A stretch of 64,000 bases of DNA from Sphingopyxis sp. FD7 (lineage in GTDB: Bacteria > Pseudomonadota > Alphaproteobacteria > Sphingomonadales > Sphingomonadaceae), in contig NZ_AP017898.1 in assembly GCF_003609835.1 (NCBI RefSeq), positions 1-64,000 on the forward strand, written 5' to 3'. Position 1 is the stretch's first letter. The number at the start of each line of letters is the position of its first letter. A model generated the notes under the pieces. It was not told where the DNA came from. It made no database searches and saw only the letters and a program-made list of their open reading frames with translations. The position numbers and the translations under genes were made by a program. This document shows, in pieces, positions 1 to 8,480 of this stretch.

Positions 1-190
1 CGCCGGCGGCCGCCACATCGACATGATTCGCATCCTTTCGGGCCGCTTGTCCCGGACAGTTGACCTGTGCCCGGCGCAGGCGACGAATCGGCGCGTGGCG
101 GCTGCCCGATACCGGCGCGAGGGGACCAGGGGGCGGCACGGCGTGACAGAGAGCGGCAATCGGCATGAGCAAGATGCAAAAGGTGGAGCA

Positions 191-1552
191 GTGAACGGCG
201 ATGCCGCGGCGCTCTGGCCGCGCGTCGCCGAGGGCCTGCGCCGCGACCTTGGCGCCCGCACCTTCGATCATTGGCTGAAGCCCGTGCGCTTCGCCGATTA
301 TTGCGCGCTGTCGGGCGTTGTGACGCTCGAGACCGCGAGCCGCTTTTCGGCGAACTGGATCAACGAGCGCTTCGGCGACCGGCTCGAACTCGCGTGGCGG
401 CAGCAACTGCCCTCGGTGCGCGGCGTCAGCGTGCGCGGCGGTGCGGCAGCGGCCGAGCGCGCCGCGACGCTGGCTTCGGCGCCGCTCCCCGCTTTCGATG
501 CGGCGCCCGCCGCCGCGACCAATCCCGCGCTGCTCGGTTTCGACCCGCGCCTGTCGTTCGATCGCTTCGTCGTCGCGCGCTCGAACATTCTGGCCGCCAA
601 CGCCGCGCGCCGCATGGCGATGGTCGAGCGGCCGCAGTTCAACCCCCTCTATCTCTGCTCGGGCACCGGGCAGGGCAAGACACATCTTTTGCAAGCGATC
701 GCGCAGGATTATGCCGCATCGCACCCGACCGCGACGATCATCCTGATGTCGGCCGAAAAGTTCATGCTCGAGTTCGTCGGCGCGATGCGCAGCGGCGACA
801 TGATGGCGTTCAAGGCGCGGCTGCGCGCCGCCGACCTGTTGCTGCTCGACGATCTGCAATTCGTGATCGGCAAGAATTCGACGCAGGAGGAACTGCTCCA
901 CACGATCGACGATCTGATGACCACGCAGCGCCGCCTCGTCGTCACCGCCGACCGTCCGCCGGCGATGCTCGACGGGGTCGAGGCGCGGTTGCTCTCGCGC
1001 CTGTCGGGCGGCCTTGTCGCCGATATCGAGGCGCCCGAGGACGATCTGCGCGAACGCATCATCCGCCAGCGGCTCGCCGCGATGCCGATGGTTGAGGTGC
1101 CGGGCGACGTCGTCACCTGGCTGGTCAGGCATTTCACGCGCAATATCCGCGAGCTCGAAGGCGCGCTCAACAAACTCCTTGCCTATGCTGCGCTCACCGG
1201 TGCGCGCATTGACCTCGCCCTCGCCGAGGACCGGCTCGCCGAAAATGTCCGCTCGGCGCGTCCGCGCATCACGATCGACGAGATCCAGCGCGCGGTGTGC
1301 GCGCACTACCGGCTCGACAAGTCGGAGATGAGCTCGAAGCGCCGCGTCCGCGCGGTCGCTCGCCCGCGCCAGGTTGCCATGTATCTGGCCAAGGAACTGA
1401 CGCCGCGCTCCTACCCCGAAATCGGCCGCCGTTTCGGCGGGCGCGATCATTCGACGGTGATCCACGCGGTGCGCACGGTAGAGGCGCTGCGCGTCGCCGA
1501 CAGCGAACTCGACGCCGAAATCGCCGCGATCCGGCGCAGTCTCAACAGCTGA
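191..1552 (+). CDS. dnaA: Chromosomal replication initiator DnaA
   Basis: DnaA is the AAA+ ATPase that binds DnaA boxes and opens the replication origin. The 453-residue protein has the full layout: an N-terminal oligomerisation domain (about 1-75), a short Ala/Pro linker, the ATPase core with Walker A GTGQGKT at about 158-164 and Walker B LLLLDD near 215-220, and a C-terminal DNA-binding domain with the DHSTV signature at about 419. I chose the GTG start at 191 because AGGTGGAG sits just upstream; the frame is open further upstream but without DnaA similarity. A weak TTGACC at 60-65 could be a -35 element. DnaA-box-like sites follow the stop codon, and rpmH-rnpA-yidC lie 4-6 kb away on the other strand. 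Confidence 0.97.
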   Translation: MNGDAAALWPRVAEGLRRDLGARTFDHWLKPVRFADYCALSGVVTLETASRFSANWINERFGDRLELAWRQQLPSVRGVSVRGGAAAAERAATLASAPLPAFDAAPAAATNPALLGFDPRLSFDRFVVARSNILAANAARRMAMVERPQFNPLYLCSGTGQGKTHLLQAIAQDYAASHPTATIILMSAEKFMLEFVGAMRSGDMMAFKARLRAADLLLLDDLQFVIGKNSTQEELLHTIDDLMTTQRRLVVTADRPPAMLDGVEARLLSRLSGGLVADIEAPEDDLRERIIRQRLAAMPMVEVPGDVVTWLVRHFTRNIRELEGALNKLLAYAALTGARIDLALAEDRLAENVRSARPRITIDEIQRAVCAHYRLDKSEMSSKRRVRAVARPRQVAMYLAKELTPRSYPEIGRRFGGRDHSTVIHAVRTVEALRVADSELDAEIAAIRRSLNS

Positions 1553-1593
1553 TCCACAGGCCTGTCCCGGGGTTGTCCGCGGGGTTATCCACA
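1550..1593 (+). promoter_or_regulatory. Phased DnaA-box-like motifs after dnaA
   Basis: A perfect DnaA box, TTATCCACA, lies at 1585-1593. Upstream are degenerate copies: TGATCCACA at 1550, CTGTCCCGG at 1562 and TTGTCCGCG at 1573. Their shared CC dinucleotides sit at 1554, 1566, 1577 and 1589, a spacing of 11-12 bases or about one helical turn. A further near-match, TTGTCCACA, is at 1768-1776. Such sites could titrate DnaA, help control dnaA, or belong to an origin. No AT-rich unwinding element is obvious here, so I do not call oriC. Confidence 0.5.
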
Positions 1594-1843
1594 ACGCACG
1601 GCGGTCGCAGCCGATGGCCGCTCTGGCGTGCGGAGCGGTCGGCGCGGCCCCGGCGCAATCCGTCCAAAGGCCAGGAAAGGTCAGCCTTGTGCGGCGGCCG
1701 ATTGGCTGCTCGCGGCGCGCAGGTCGCGCGATTGACGCTCCCGTTCCCACGCCGGGCGGCGAGCGCATTGTCCACATTTTGAAAGAGCCGGGATGAAGGC
1801 TGGCGCAGCCGGGCCATGTAGGACAGCTTTTTTGTGGCCGGTG

Positions 1844-1976
1844 TGGGGGTGGGGAGCGGACGTTCGCCTTATTGTTGTACCCCGGCGAAAGCCGGGGCCC
1901 AGGGCGCCCAGGAGCAGGCGTTGGCTTATCCCGCTCTGGACCCCGGCTTTCGCCGGGGTACGGCAACGATCGGTCG
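1844..1976 (+). repeat. Dispersed repeat family A, copy 1 (full length)
   Basis: A 133-bp element that recurs near-identically in reverse at 56173-56300 and in shortened form at 6848-6916. It starts with GGGGAGCGGACGTTCGCC, carries two inverted palindromes (ACCCCGGCGAAAGCCGGGG and its mirror) around a spacer containing GGGCGCCC, and ends with CGGCAACGATCGGTCG. It is noncoding. With repeat B1 and the DnaA-box motifs it fills the gene-free stretch between dnaA and the GST gene; I see nothing else there. Confidence 0.85.
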
Positions 1977-1989
1977 CTTCCAGACCTTT

Positions 1990-2062
1990 GTCATCCCGGA
2001 CTTGATCCGGGATCCACGGCGGCGCTGAAGTCATGGACCCCGGATCGCGTCCGGGGTGACGA
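1990..2062 (+). repeat. Paired palindromic repeat family B, copy 1
   Basis: Two inverted REP-like arms, GTCATCCCGGACTTGATC and GGATCGCGTCCGGGGTGAC, flank a 30-base spacer. Related copies lie at 5748-5820 and 46159-46231. The spacer here is the reverse complement of the spacer at 46159-46231, so those two are the same element in opposite orientation. Confidence 0.85.
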
Positions 2063-2096
2063 TGAAAGAGAAGCCCGCCGTTCCGCGGCCCCCGCG

Positions 2097-2768
2097 CTAC
2101 TCCTCGACCCGCCCCTCGAACTTCTCGATCACCCAATCCTCGGCCTGCGCGCCGCCGATCCATTCCTGCATGTGCGGATGGCTGATCACCGCCTGCGCAT
2201 AGGGCAGGGCAAAGCGCGGCAGCGGGATCGAGTAAGTGATGAAGCGCGTTACCACCGGCGCGAACATCATGTCCGCCGCCGACCAGTCGCCGAACAGATA
2301 ATCGCCTTTGCCGCCGAAGCGCGCGCGCGCCTCGGCCCAGATCTGCAGGATGCGGATCACGTCGGCCTGCACCTCGGGGGTCAGCTCGGCGGCGGGATAG
2401 ATGCGGCGGATGTTCATGCTGTGCTCGCGGCGCAGCGCCGCAAAGCTCGAGTGCATTTCGGCGGCCATCGATCGCGCCATGGCGCGCGCCGCCATATCCT
2501 CGGGCCAATATCCGCGCGTGCCGCCGGTCTTTTCGTTGAGATAGTCGATGATCGCCAGGCTGTCCCACACGACGATGTCGGCGCCGTCCCACAGGATCGG
2601 CACCTTGCCCCCCGACGGCGCGAACTCGTCGCCCTCGCGCCGCCGGCTCCATTCCTCATTATAGAGGGGGACGGTGACCTCCTCGAACGGCAGGCCGCTG
2701 TGCTTGGCGGCGAGCCAGCCGCGCAGGCTCCAGCTCGAATAGGCCTTGTTGCCGATGAAGAGTTTCAT
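2097..2768 (-). CDS. Glutathione S-transferase family protein
   Basis: The protein has 223 residues, normal for a cytosolic GST. The N-terminal thioredoxin-fold half begins MKLFIGNKAYSSWSLRGW, with serines at the expected glutathione-activating position, the cis-proline motif KVPIL and the following D-S of the glutathione gamma-glutamyl site. The rest is the alpha-helical substrate domain. GSTs conjugate glutathione to electrophiles or act as peroxidases and isomerases; the substrate cannot be read. The ATG at 2768 follows GGGAGGAGG, which decides the start against a longer open frame. It stands alone, between repeat-filled gaps. Confidence 0.9.
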   Translation of the reverse strand: MKLFIGNKAYSSWSLRGWLAAKHSGLPFEEVTVPLYNEEWSRRREGDEFAPSGGKVPILWDGADIVVWDSLAIIDYLNEKTGGTRGYWPEDMAARAMARSMAAEMHSSFAALRREHSMNIRRIYPAAELTPEVQADVIRILQIWAEARARFGGKGDYLFGDWSAADMMFAPVVTRFITYSIPLPRFALPYAQAVISHPHMQEWIGGAQAEDWVIEKFEGRVEE

Positions 2769-2994
2769 GCCAATCCTCCTCCCTCTCCCTTGACGGGGGC
2801 GACGGGTCGTCCGTGTCCCCGGCACGGACTTGGATTGCCGGGGGCAATCCAACCCGTCGCCGGTTGCGCAGACTTGCCAGCTTGCTGGCTAGTCGAAGCT
2901 GGGAGAGGGTGATGCGAGCCCGTGGCTCGCGCGGCCCGGCGGGCCGCTTCCCCCTCTCCAGGTTACGGTAGCGGACAAGTCCGCAACCTTCACC

Positions 2995-3019
2995 ATCCTC
3001 TCCCGCAAGGGGAGAGGAT
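2995..3019 (-). terminator. Strong hairpin just downstream of engB
   Basis: ATCCTCTCCC pairs with GGGGAGAGGAT around a short loop, five bases after the engB stop. No T-run follows, so it could end transcription with Rho, protect the mRNA 3' end, or be a repeat arm. The rest of the 254-bp gap (2769-3022) holds further CCTCTCCC/GGGAGAGG fragments and no gene. Confidence 0.45.
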
Positions 3020-3022
3020 CGT

Positions 3023-3682
3023 CTATAATTCCACCGCCTCCAGCACCGCGGTGCGCAGCTCGGCGATCCCCATGCCCTTTTCGCTGCTCGTCGCGATCAC
3101 TTCGGGGTGCGCGGCGGGGTGCCCCCGCGCCTCCGCCTCGGTCGCCGCATGGACGTCGGCGAGCGCGCTCGCCTTCACCTTGTCGGCCTTGGTCAGCACG
3201 AGGCGATAGCTCACCGCCGCTGTGTCGAGCATTTCGAGCACCTCGCGGTCGACGTCCTTGATGCCGTGGCGGCTGTCGATCAGCACCAGCGTGCGTTTCA
3301 AGACCTGCCGCCCGCGAAGATAATCGTTGATGAGGAAGCGCCATTTTCTGACGACATCTTTCGGCGCCTTGGCAAAACCATAGCCGGGCATGTCGACGAG
3401 CCGGAACACCAGCGGCTCGCCCACGTCGAAATAGTTGAGCTCCTGCGTCCGTCCCGGCGTGACCGAGGTGCGCGCGAGGCCGTTGCGGTTCGTCAGCGCG
3501 TTGAGCAGCGACGATTTGCCGACGTTCGACCGGCCCGCAAAGGCAATTTCGGGCACGCTGGGCACAGGCAGATGTTCGAGCGCGGGTGCCGATTTCAGAA
3601 AGGCGATCGGCCCTGCAAACAGCTTGCGCGCGCGCTCAGCTCGTTCGGGATCCGCGCCGGGTTCGAGTTCGATCTCGTTCAC
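3023..3682 (-). CDS. engB: Ribosome biogenesis GTP-binding protein EngB (YihA/YsxC)
   Basis: A 219-residue GTPase of the TrmE-Era-EngA-EngB superfamily, needed for late assembly of the large ribosomal subunit. GTPase motifs are clear: G1 GRSNVGKSS at residues 50-58, the G2 threonines in [10 protein letters not shown]3 DMPGYG and G4 TKAD. The GTG start at 3682 overlaps the yidC stop in a GTGA arrangement, so translation is likely coupled to yidC. It is the last gene of rpmH-rnpA-yidD-yidC-engB, a common alphaproteobacterial order. Confidence 0.95.
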   Translation of the reverse strand: MNEIELEPGADPERAERARKLFAGPIAFLKSAPALEHLPVPSVPEIAFAGRSNVGKSSLLNALTNRNGLARTSVTPGRTQELNYFDVGEPLVFRLVDMPGYGFAKAPKDVVRKWRFLINDYLRGRQVLKRTLVLIDSRHGIKDVDREVLEMLDTAAVSYRLVLTKADKVKASALADVHAATEAEARGHPAAHPEVIATSSEKGMGIAELRTAVLEAVEL

Positions 3683-5439
3683 TTCGCCGGCGCCGCCTTC
3701 AACGCCGGGAACTTGCGATACATCCACTGCTGCTGCCCGATCGACAGGATATTGTTGGTGATCCAGTAGAGGAGCAGGCCCGCGGCGAACGGCGCCATGA
3801 TGAACATGAACAGCCAGGGCATGATCTTGAACACCTGCGCCTGCACCGGGTCGGCGGGGGCGGGGTTCAGGCGGAACTGGAGCCACATCGTCACGCCCAG
3901 GATCACCGCGAGCAGCCCGATCGCGAGGATCGACGGCGGGGTGAAGGGGAGCAGGCCAAAGAGATTGAGGATGTGCAGCGGGTCGGGCGCCGACAGATCC
4001 TTGATCCACAGGATGAACGGCTGGTGCCGCATCTCGATCGCCAGCATCAGCACCTTGTACAGCGCATAGAAGATGGGGATCTGGATCAGGATCGGCAGAC
4101 AGCCCGCGAGCGGATTGATCTTCTCGTCCTTATAGAGCTTCATCAACTCCTGCTGCATCCTGGGCTTGTCGTCCTTGTAGCGGTCCTGCAGCGCCTTCAT
4201 CTTCGGCTGGACGACGCGCATCTGCGCCATCGACGAAAACTGCCGGTTGGCGATCGGGAACATCAGCAGGCGGATGATCAAGGTCAGCGCCATGATCGCG
4301 AGGCCGAAATTGCCGAGCTGCAGGAACAGCCAGTGGAGCAGCTTGAAGATCGGCACCTCGAAAAATTCGAACCAGCCCCAGTCGATCGCGTTCGACAGGC
4401 GGGTGATGCCCTGGTCGTTCTGATAGGTCTCCAGAATCTCCACTTCCTTCGCGCCGGCGAAGATACGGCTGGTCGCCGTCAGCTGCTGCCCCGGCGCGAC
4501 CTCAGTAAAGTCACGCGCGAAAAGCGTCTGGTAATTGTTCGCGGCGGGCGAACTGATCGCCGCGGTCACGCGCTCGCCCCTGGCCGGGATGATCGCGGCG
4601 AGCCAGTATTTGTCCGTGAAGCCCAGCCAGCCCGCCGAAGCGTAGCGCACGCTGCGGTTCGCGGCTTCCTCGACATCGTCATAATCGACATCGAACACCG
4701 ACTTGCCGTCGAGATAGCCCGTCGGGCCGACATGGATCGTCCAGCTGTCGACCTCGTGCGGGTCGGTCGGCTTGCCGAGGCGGTCGATCAGCGCAAAGCT
4801 GTTCAGCGACACCGGCGCGGTGCCCGCATTCACGACCGTCTGCTTCGCGGTGATCAGATAATTGGCGTCGATGCTATATTCGATGCGGAAGGTCTGGCCC
4901 GTGCCGTTCGCCCAGCTCAAGGTCACCGGGCTGGTCGGGGTCAGCTTGCTGCCGTTCGCGGTCCAGACGCTGTTGGCGCCCGGAACCCGGACGCCCTCAG
5001 CCGCCCAGCCGAGGCTGGCGAAATAGGCGGCGGGCGTGCCGCCCGGCGCGAACAGGCGCACCGGCGGCGAATCCTTCTTGATCGTCTGGCGATATTTGGT
5101 GAGCGTGATGTCGTCGATGCGCGCGCCGGTGAGGTTGATCGAGCCGCGGATCGCCGGGGTTTCGATCGGAATGCGCTGTCCTTCGGCGAGCACGACGTCG
5201 ACCGGGCGGATCGCCTGCGCAGCCGGGGCGGCGGGCGCGGTGGCCGCCGGGGCAGGCAGCGCGCTCGGCTGACCCTGCGCCACGGGGGCGCTGGCGGGCG
5301 CGCCATTGGCGCGGGCGACGGTCCTGGTCACGTCGGGCTGTGCGGGAGTCGGGAAAAACCGCTCGGCGACGAAGTTCCAGCCGATCAGAATCGCCACCGA
5401 CAACAGGATTGCCGCGATCAGGTTACGCTTGTCGTCCAC
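3679..5439 (-). CDS. yidC: Membrane protein insertase YidC
   Basis: YidC (Oxa1/Alb3 family) inserts and folds inner-membrane proteins alone or with SecYEG. The 586-residue length fits the long Gram-negative form: an N-terminal anchor at about 5-25, an Ala/Pro-rich linker, a large periplasmic beta-rich domain at about 80-340, then the conserved hydrophobic core at about 355-560 with the cytoplasmic stretch that includes [19 protein letters not shown]-like sequence. It ends in a short basic tail. yidD and rnpA lie upstream on the same strand; engB overlaps its stop codon. Confidence 0.97.
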   Translation of the reverse strand: MDDKRNLIAAILLSVAILIGWNFVAERFFPTPAQPDVTRTVARANGAPASAPVAQGQPSALPAPAATAPAAPAAQAIRPVDVVLAEGQRIPIETPAIRGSINLTGARIDDITLTKYRQTIKKDSPPVRLFAPGGTPAAYFASLGWAAEGVRVPGANSVWTANGSKLTPTSPVTLSWANGTGQTFRIEYSIDANYLITAKQTVVNAGTAPVSLNSFALIDRLGKPTDPHEVDSWTIHVGPTGYLDGKSVFDVDYDDVEEAANRSVRYASAGWLGFTDKYWLAAIIPARGERVTAAISSPAANNYQTLFARDFTEVAPGQQLTATSRIFAGAKEVEILETYQNDQGITRLSNAIDWGWFEFFEVPIFKLLHWLFLQLGNFGLAIMALTLIIRLLMFPIANRQFSSMAQMRVVQPKMKALQDRYKDDKPRMQQELMKLYKDEKINPLAGCLPILIQIPIFYALYKVLMLAIEMRHQPFILWIKDLSAPDPLHILNLFGLLPFTPPSILAIGLLAVILGVTMWLQFRLNPAPADPVQAQVFKIMPWLFMFIMAPFAAGLLLYWITNNILSIGQQQWMYRKFPALKAAPAK

Positions 5440-5485
5440 GCTCTTCGGTCTCTCTTCGTCTCAAAAATGTCGGGGGATGCGGGCA

Positions 5486-5698
5486 CTAAGGCACCGGGTC
5501 GTAGCCGTGACCGCCCCAGGGATGGCAGCGCAATAGCCGCTTTGTCGCGATCCAGCCACCCTTGATCGCGCCATAACGCCGAAGCGCGACGATCGCATAT
5601 TCGCTGCACGACGGCGCATAGCGGCACGTCGGCGGCAGGATGCGCGAGGGCCCCAGCTGCCAGCCGCGCGCGATCAGGATGAGCAGCTTGGCGATCAT
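5486..5698 (-). CDS. yidD: Membrane protein insertion efficiency factor YidD
   Basis: A 70-residue protein with the YidD core: a short amphipathic N-terminus, CRYAPSCSEYAIVALRRYG and the C-terminal RCHPWGGHGYDPVP. YidD is a small membrane-associated helper of YidC-dependent insertion. It sits 46 bases before yidC. A paired palindromic repeat fills the 142-bp gap that separates it from rnpA. Confidence 0.95.
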   Translation of the reverse strand: MIAKLLILIARGWQLGPSRILPPTCRYAPSCSEYAIVALRRYGAIKGGWIATKRLLRCHPWGGHGYDPVP

Positions 5699-5747
5699 GC
5701 GGGAGGCCTGGAAAACGGCCGAACTTCATTCGCAATCGTCCCTTTTT

Positions 5748-5820
5748 CGTCACCCCGGACTTGATCCGGGGTCCATGATGCCAAGGCAGGAATGGACCCC
5801 GGATCAAGTCCGGGGTGACG
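5748..5820 (+). repeat. Paired palindromic repeat family B, copy 2
   Basis: Arms CGTCACCCCGGACTTGATCC and GGATCAAGTCCGGGGTGACG form an almost perfect long inverted repeat around a spacer unlike those of the other copies. It lies between rnpA and yidD, inside what is normally one transcript. Confidence 0.85.
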
Positions 5821-5840
5821 ATGCGGAGGAGGGGGAGCGA

Positions 5841-6185
5841 TCACGACGCCTTCGCCGCCAGCTTCTTCGCCGCGCGCTTCAATGCGGATTCGAGCTGCTC
5901 GCCAAGCTGGGCGAATTCGATGTCGTTGGCGCCTGCACGGCCGATCAGCACATGGTCGGCGCCGGATATTCCCGATTCGGGGAGCAGCGCGCGCGCGAGT
6001 TCGCGAAAGCGGCGCTTCATCCGGTTGCGCGTCACCGCGTTTCCGACCTTCTTGCTGACGGTATAGCCGATGCCCAGCGCATCGGCATCGTCGCCGCGCG
6101 GACGGACGAGCAGGACGAAGCCGGGCATGGGAAAGCGAAGGCCGCGATTCGCGGCCAGAAACTCGCTGCGTTTGTTAAGCGTTCG
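5841..6185 (-). CDS. rnpA: Ribonuclease P protein component
   Basis: RnpA is the basic protein subunit of RNase P, which matures tRNA 5' ends. The 114 residues include GIGYTVSKKVGNAVTRNRMK and the following RRFRE, the family's RNA-binding RNR signature. The start is uncertain. I use GTG at 6185, just before the conserved TLNKRSEFL region, although no clear ribosome-binding site precedes it; a CTG at 6221 would add 12 residues. The same frame stays open through all of rpmH. rpmH lies 32 bases upstream of the chosen start, the usual arrangement. Confidence 0.9.
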   Translation of the reverse strand, partial: RTLNKRSEFLAANRGLRFPMPGFVLLVRPRGDDADALGIGYTVSKKVGNAVTRNRMKRRFRELARALLPESGISGADHVLIGRAGANDIEFAQLGEQLESALKRAAKKLAAKAS

Positions 6186-6217
6186 CACCAGACGCGCTGG
6201 CGGCGAAGCGTCGGTGA

Positions 6218-6352
6218 TCAGGCCGACAGCTTCTTGCGGCCGCGGGCGCGGCGGGCGGCCAGCACCTTGCGGCCGCCGACGGTGGCCTTGCGGGCGCGGA
6301 AGCCGTGACGGCGCTTGCGCACGAGGCGGCTCGGTTGATAGGTGCGCTTCAT
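6218..6352 (-). CDS. rpmH: 50S ribosomal protein L34
   Basis: A 44-residue basic protein, [18 protein letters not shown]... ending in GRKKLSA, matching L34 along its full length. It is a structural protein of the large subunit and the first gene of the rpmH-rnpA-yidD-yidC-engB run. The ATG at 6352 is preceded by AGGGAAA. An open frame of rnpA overlaps it in another register, but the L34 match decides which frame is used here. Confidence 0.97.
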   Translation of the reverse strand: MKRTYQPSRLVRKRRHGFRARKATVGGRKVLAARRARGRKKLSA

Positions 6353-6389
6353 CGCGGTTTTCCCTAGATCTCGTCAAATGCTGCAACAG

Positions 6390-6415
6390 AAAAGGGCCGC
6401 CAAGCGTGGGCGGCC
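6390..6415 (-). terminator. GC hairpin plus T-run before rpmH
   Basis: On the minus strand GGCCGCC (6415-6409), a 7-base loop and GGCGGCC are followed by CTTTT. This is a classical intrinsic terminator shape. It lies downstream of the small membrane-protein gene and only 38 bases before rpmH. It may end that gene's transcript or, because the best promoter candidate lies upstream of it, act in the rpmH leader. Confidence 0.5.
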
Positions 6416-6428
6416 ACCGTTGGGGGCG

Positions 6429-6457
6429 CGGATAAGCAAGAGTCGGCCCAAAGTCAA
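6429..6457 (-). promoter_or_regulatory. Candidate rpmH operon promoter
   Basis: TTGACT at 6457-6452 and TATCCG at 6434-6429 are 17 bases apart on the minus strand, a sigma-70-like arrangement about 75 bases before rpmH. It overlaps the end of the upstream gene. The -10 element is weak. Confidence 0.4.
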
Positions 6458-6762
6458 TCGCCATCTGGCGTTTCCGGCGCGCCGCGCGCCCCGCGGCGCG
6501 CGGCGCTGACGCGGCGCATCACCCGGTCGGTCCACGCGCCATAGCGGGGATGCCGCCATTTGAAGCGAACATAGACGCGCTTCGCCCACGCGCTGTTCTG
6601 AAGGCAGAGCATCAGCCCCAGTGGAAAGACGATCAGAAAGCCGGGGCCGGGCAGCGGGCCGATCACGATGCCGACGATCATCAGCAGCACGCCGAGCGCG
6701 AACAGCGCGGTGCGCACCTGCGCATTCGCCCTCAATCGCTGGTAAAGGCTCCGCTTCGCCAT
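6454..6762 (-). CDS. Small PGPGW-like inner-membrane protein
   Basis: A 102-residue protein with two hydrophobic segments (about 18-35 and 38-55) separated by GPLPGPGFL, resembling the PGPGW family of putative membrane proteins. The following ...NSAWAKRVYVRFKWRHPRY region and an Arg-rich tail are probably cytoplasmic. The function of this family is unknown. It lies directly upstream of rpmH on the same strand with a hairpin between. The family call rests on motif shape only. Confidence 0.7.
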   Translation of the reverse strand: MAKRSLYQRLRANAQVRTALFALGVLLMIVGIVIGPLPGPGFLIVFPLGLMLCLQNSAWAKRVYVRFKWRHPRYGAWTDRVMRRVSAARRGARGAPETPDGD

Positions 6763-6847
6763 GGAGGCGATGTGGGGGAGCGAGCGGCGTGTTACAAGGC
6801 TAAAGCAGTTTGGTGTGTGGAGGTTGATGATGGCGAAGGTCGGCTTT

Positions 6848-6916
6848 GGGGTGGGGAGTGGACGTTCGCCTTATTGTTGTACCCCGGCTTTCGCCGGGGT
6901 ACGGCAACGATCGGTC
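6848..6916 (+). repeat. Dispersed repeat family A, copy 2 (internally shortened)
   Basis: It has the same left end (GGTGGGGAGTGGACGTTCGCC) and right end (GGGGTACGGCAACGATCGGTCG) as copy 1 but keeps only one of the two central palindromes; about 64 bp are missing. It is noncoding and lies between the small membrane protein and the ClpP-like gene. Confidence 0.85.
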
Positions 6917-6951
6917 GTGAGCTGCCTGCCCGGACGCGGCGGCGCCGATCT

Positions 6952-7731
6952 TCAATCCAGCGGCACGAACCGCGCCATGTCGGCGCGGGTCAGGTAGCGC
7001 ACCTCGTCGAACGGCGTCGCATTGGTCAGCGCGTAAAACTCGCGCGCCTTCGCCGCGTCCATGCCCATTTCGCGATAAAGGGCGATATAGTCGGCGTGGA
7101 CCGGATCGTCGGCGGGATAGTCGTTCGCCTCGCGGCCATATTCGTCGGCCCAGCTGTGGACGCCGAACTCGGCGTCGGGCGCGGCGCGGCGGGTGCGCCC
7201 GGCGAGCCACAGTTCGACCGCGCCGGAGCGGACCGATCCGCCGCTCGGCACCACGGTCTCCAGCCCCGCGCGGCGGATCGCCCGTGCAAGGATCAGGTTG
7301 GCGTCCTCGTCGAGGCTGCCGGGGCAATCGACCATCTCGATCCGCTTGAGGCCGGGAAAGGCGGCGAGCATCGCCGCGAACTGGCGCGGCGTGGCGGACG
7401 TCACATCGCCCGCCATGCGCGCTGTTGCAGCGTCGACAACCGAAAAAGGACCGAAACGCGCCTTCGCCTGCCCCAGCGCAGCGAGCGTGGCGGCAGGCGC
7501 ATAACGCCGCGTCGCCGCGAACGCGTCTTCCTCGGCCAGCGCGTCGTCGTCGAGGAGCGCCGCGTCCTCGTCGATATAGCCGAGGTCTTCGTCGCCCGCG
7601 TCGATATGGGTCCATGTCACCGTCGTCGTGGTGACGACCGTGACCCGCTGTGCCTGCGCGGGCGCGAGCGCCAGCACCGCGGCGAACGCGGTGATGACAA
7701 GCGTGCGCAGCAGGGCGGAGGGCAAAACCAT
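6952..7731 (-). CDS. Secreted ClpP/crotonase-fold protein (COG3904-like)
   Basis: The 259-residue protein starts with a signal peptide (about 1-27, ending PAQAQ), so it is periplasmic or exported. An acidic linker at about 45-70 follows. The second half resembles predicted periplasmic ClpP-fold proteins: a DCPGSLDEDANLILARAI segment, SGGSVRSGA containing a serine at the nucleophile position, and FGVHSW containing the histidine expected for a Ser-His pair. A peptidase role is therefore possible but not shown, and the usual PGG is PGS here. It sits downstream of the large GST/VOC cluster on the same strand, 85 bases from the last GST, and may be transcribed separately. Confidence 0.65.
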   Translation of the reverse strand: MVLPSALLRTLVITAFAAVLALAPAQAQRVTVVTTTTVTWTHIDAGDEDLGYIDEDAALLDDDALAEEDAFAATRRYAPAATLAALGQAKARFGPFSVVDAATARMAGDVTSATPRQFAAMLAAFPGLKRIEMVDCPGSLDEDANLILARAIRRAGLETVVPSGGSVRSGAVELWLAGRTRRAAPDAEFGVHSWADEYGREANDYPADDPVHADYIALYREMGMDAAKAREFYALTNATPFDEVRYLTRADMARFVPLD

Positions 7732-7816
7732 GCCCCCGTTCTCGCGCGCCCGCGATGACCAATTGGCAAAGCGGCAGCGTCAGCGCCACGTTAACCGCGA
7801 TATGGGACGGCGCCCG

Positions 7817-8476
7817 TCAATCGCGGCCCGACACGTCGAACGGGAAATAGCCGCGATAGGGGCGGGCATCCTCGATGCATCGCGCCACGCTCGGCCGCGC
7901 GAGCAGCCGGGCGCGATACGCGCGCACCCGTGCATGGCGCGGATCGATCGGATGAACCCAGTCGGCATAGAAGAGCGCCGGCGCGGCGGCGCAGTCCGCC
8001 AGCGAAAAGCCGTGCGACGTTGCCCAGCCGTCGTCGGGCAGCTTGGTCTCGAGCCAGCCATAGGCTTTTTCGAGCAGGTCGCGTGCGCGCTCGACACGGG
8101 CAAGATCGGGTTTTTCGGTGATGAAAGGCAGATATTCGGCAACCACGGCCTGAAACCGTGCCTGGAAATGATTGTCGAAGATCCGGTCGAGGAAGCGGAC
8201 GTCGAGCGCCATTCGCTGGTCGGCGGGGATCAGCTGCGGGTCGGGGATTTTCTGGTCGAGATATTCGATGATGATCGACGATTCGAAAATCGGAACGCCA
8301 TCGTCGACGATCAGCGGAAACTGCCCGACCGGCCAATGGGATCGCAGTTCGTCATAGTGGGTGAACGGCTCCTCGGTCTCGAGCGCGCGATATTCGAACG
8401 CGATGCCCTTTTCATACAGCGCGATCAACGCCTTCCACGCGTAGGAGGAGAAGGGATGGCCATAGAATATCAGCAT
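7817..8476 (-). CDS. Glutathione S-transferase family protein
   Basis: 219 residues with an N-terminal thioredoxin fold (MLIFYGHPFSSYAWK, GQFPLIVDDG with the cis-proline, and ESSIIIEYLD for glutathione binding) and a C-terminal helical domain. A serine or tyrosine in the HPFSSYA stretch is the likely glutathione-activating residue. The substrate is unknown. It is the last gene of the TetR-headed cluster; its start is only 4 bases after the stop of the preceding VOC gene and its ribosome-binding site GAAGGG lies in that gene's end, which suggests coupling. Confidence 0.9.
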   Translation of the reverse strand: MLIFYGHPFSSYAWKALIALYEKGIAFEYRALETEEPFTHYDELRSHWPVGQFPLIVDDGVPIFESSIIIEYLDQKIPDPQLIPADQRMALDVRFLDRIFDNHFQARFQAVVAEYLPFITEKPDLARVERARDLLEKAYGWLETKLPDDGWATSHGFSLADCAAAPALFYADWVHPIDPRHARVRAYRARLLARPSVARCIEDARPYRGYFPFDVSGRD

Positions 8477-8480
8477 CGCG

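Noticed and set aside
165-194. Nine-codon frame ending GTGA at the dnaA start, possibly a leader peptide
   Set aside because: Too short to support, and its end simply coincides with the dnaA ribosome-binding site and GTG start.
1553-2096. Gap after dnaA as the chromosomal origin
   Set aside because: One perfect DnaA box and degenerate ones are present, but there is no AT-rich unwinding region and dispersed repeats fill much of it; alphaproteobacterial origins often lie elsewhere.
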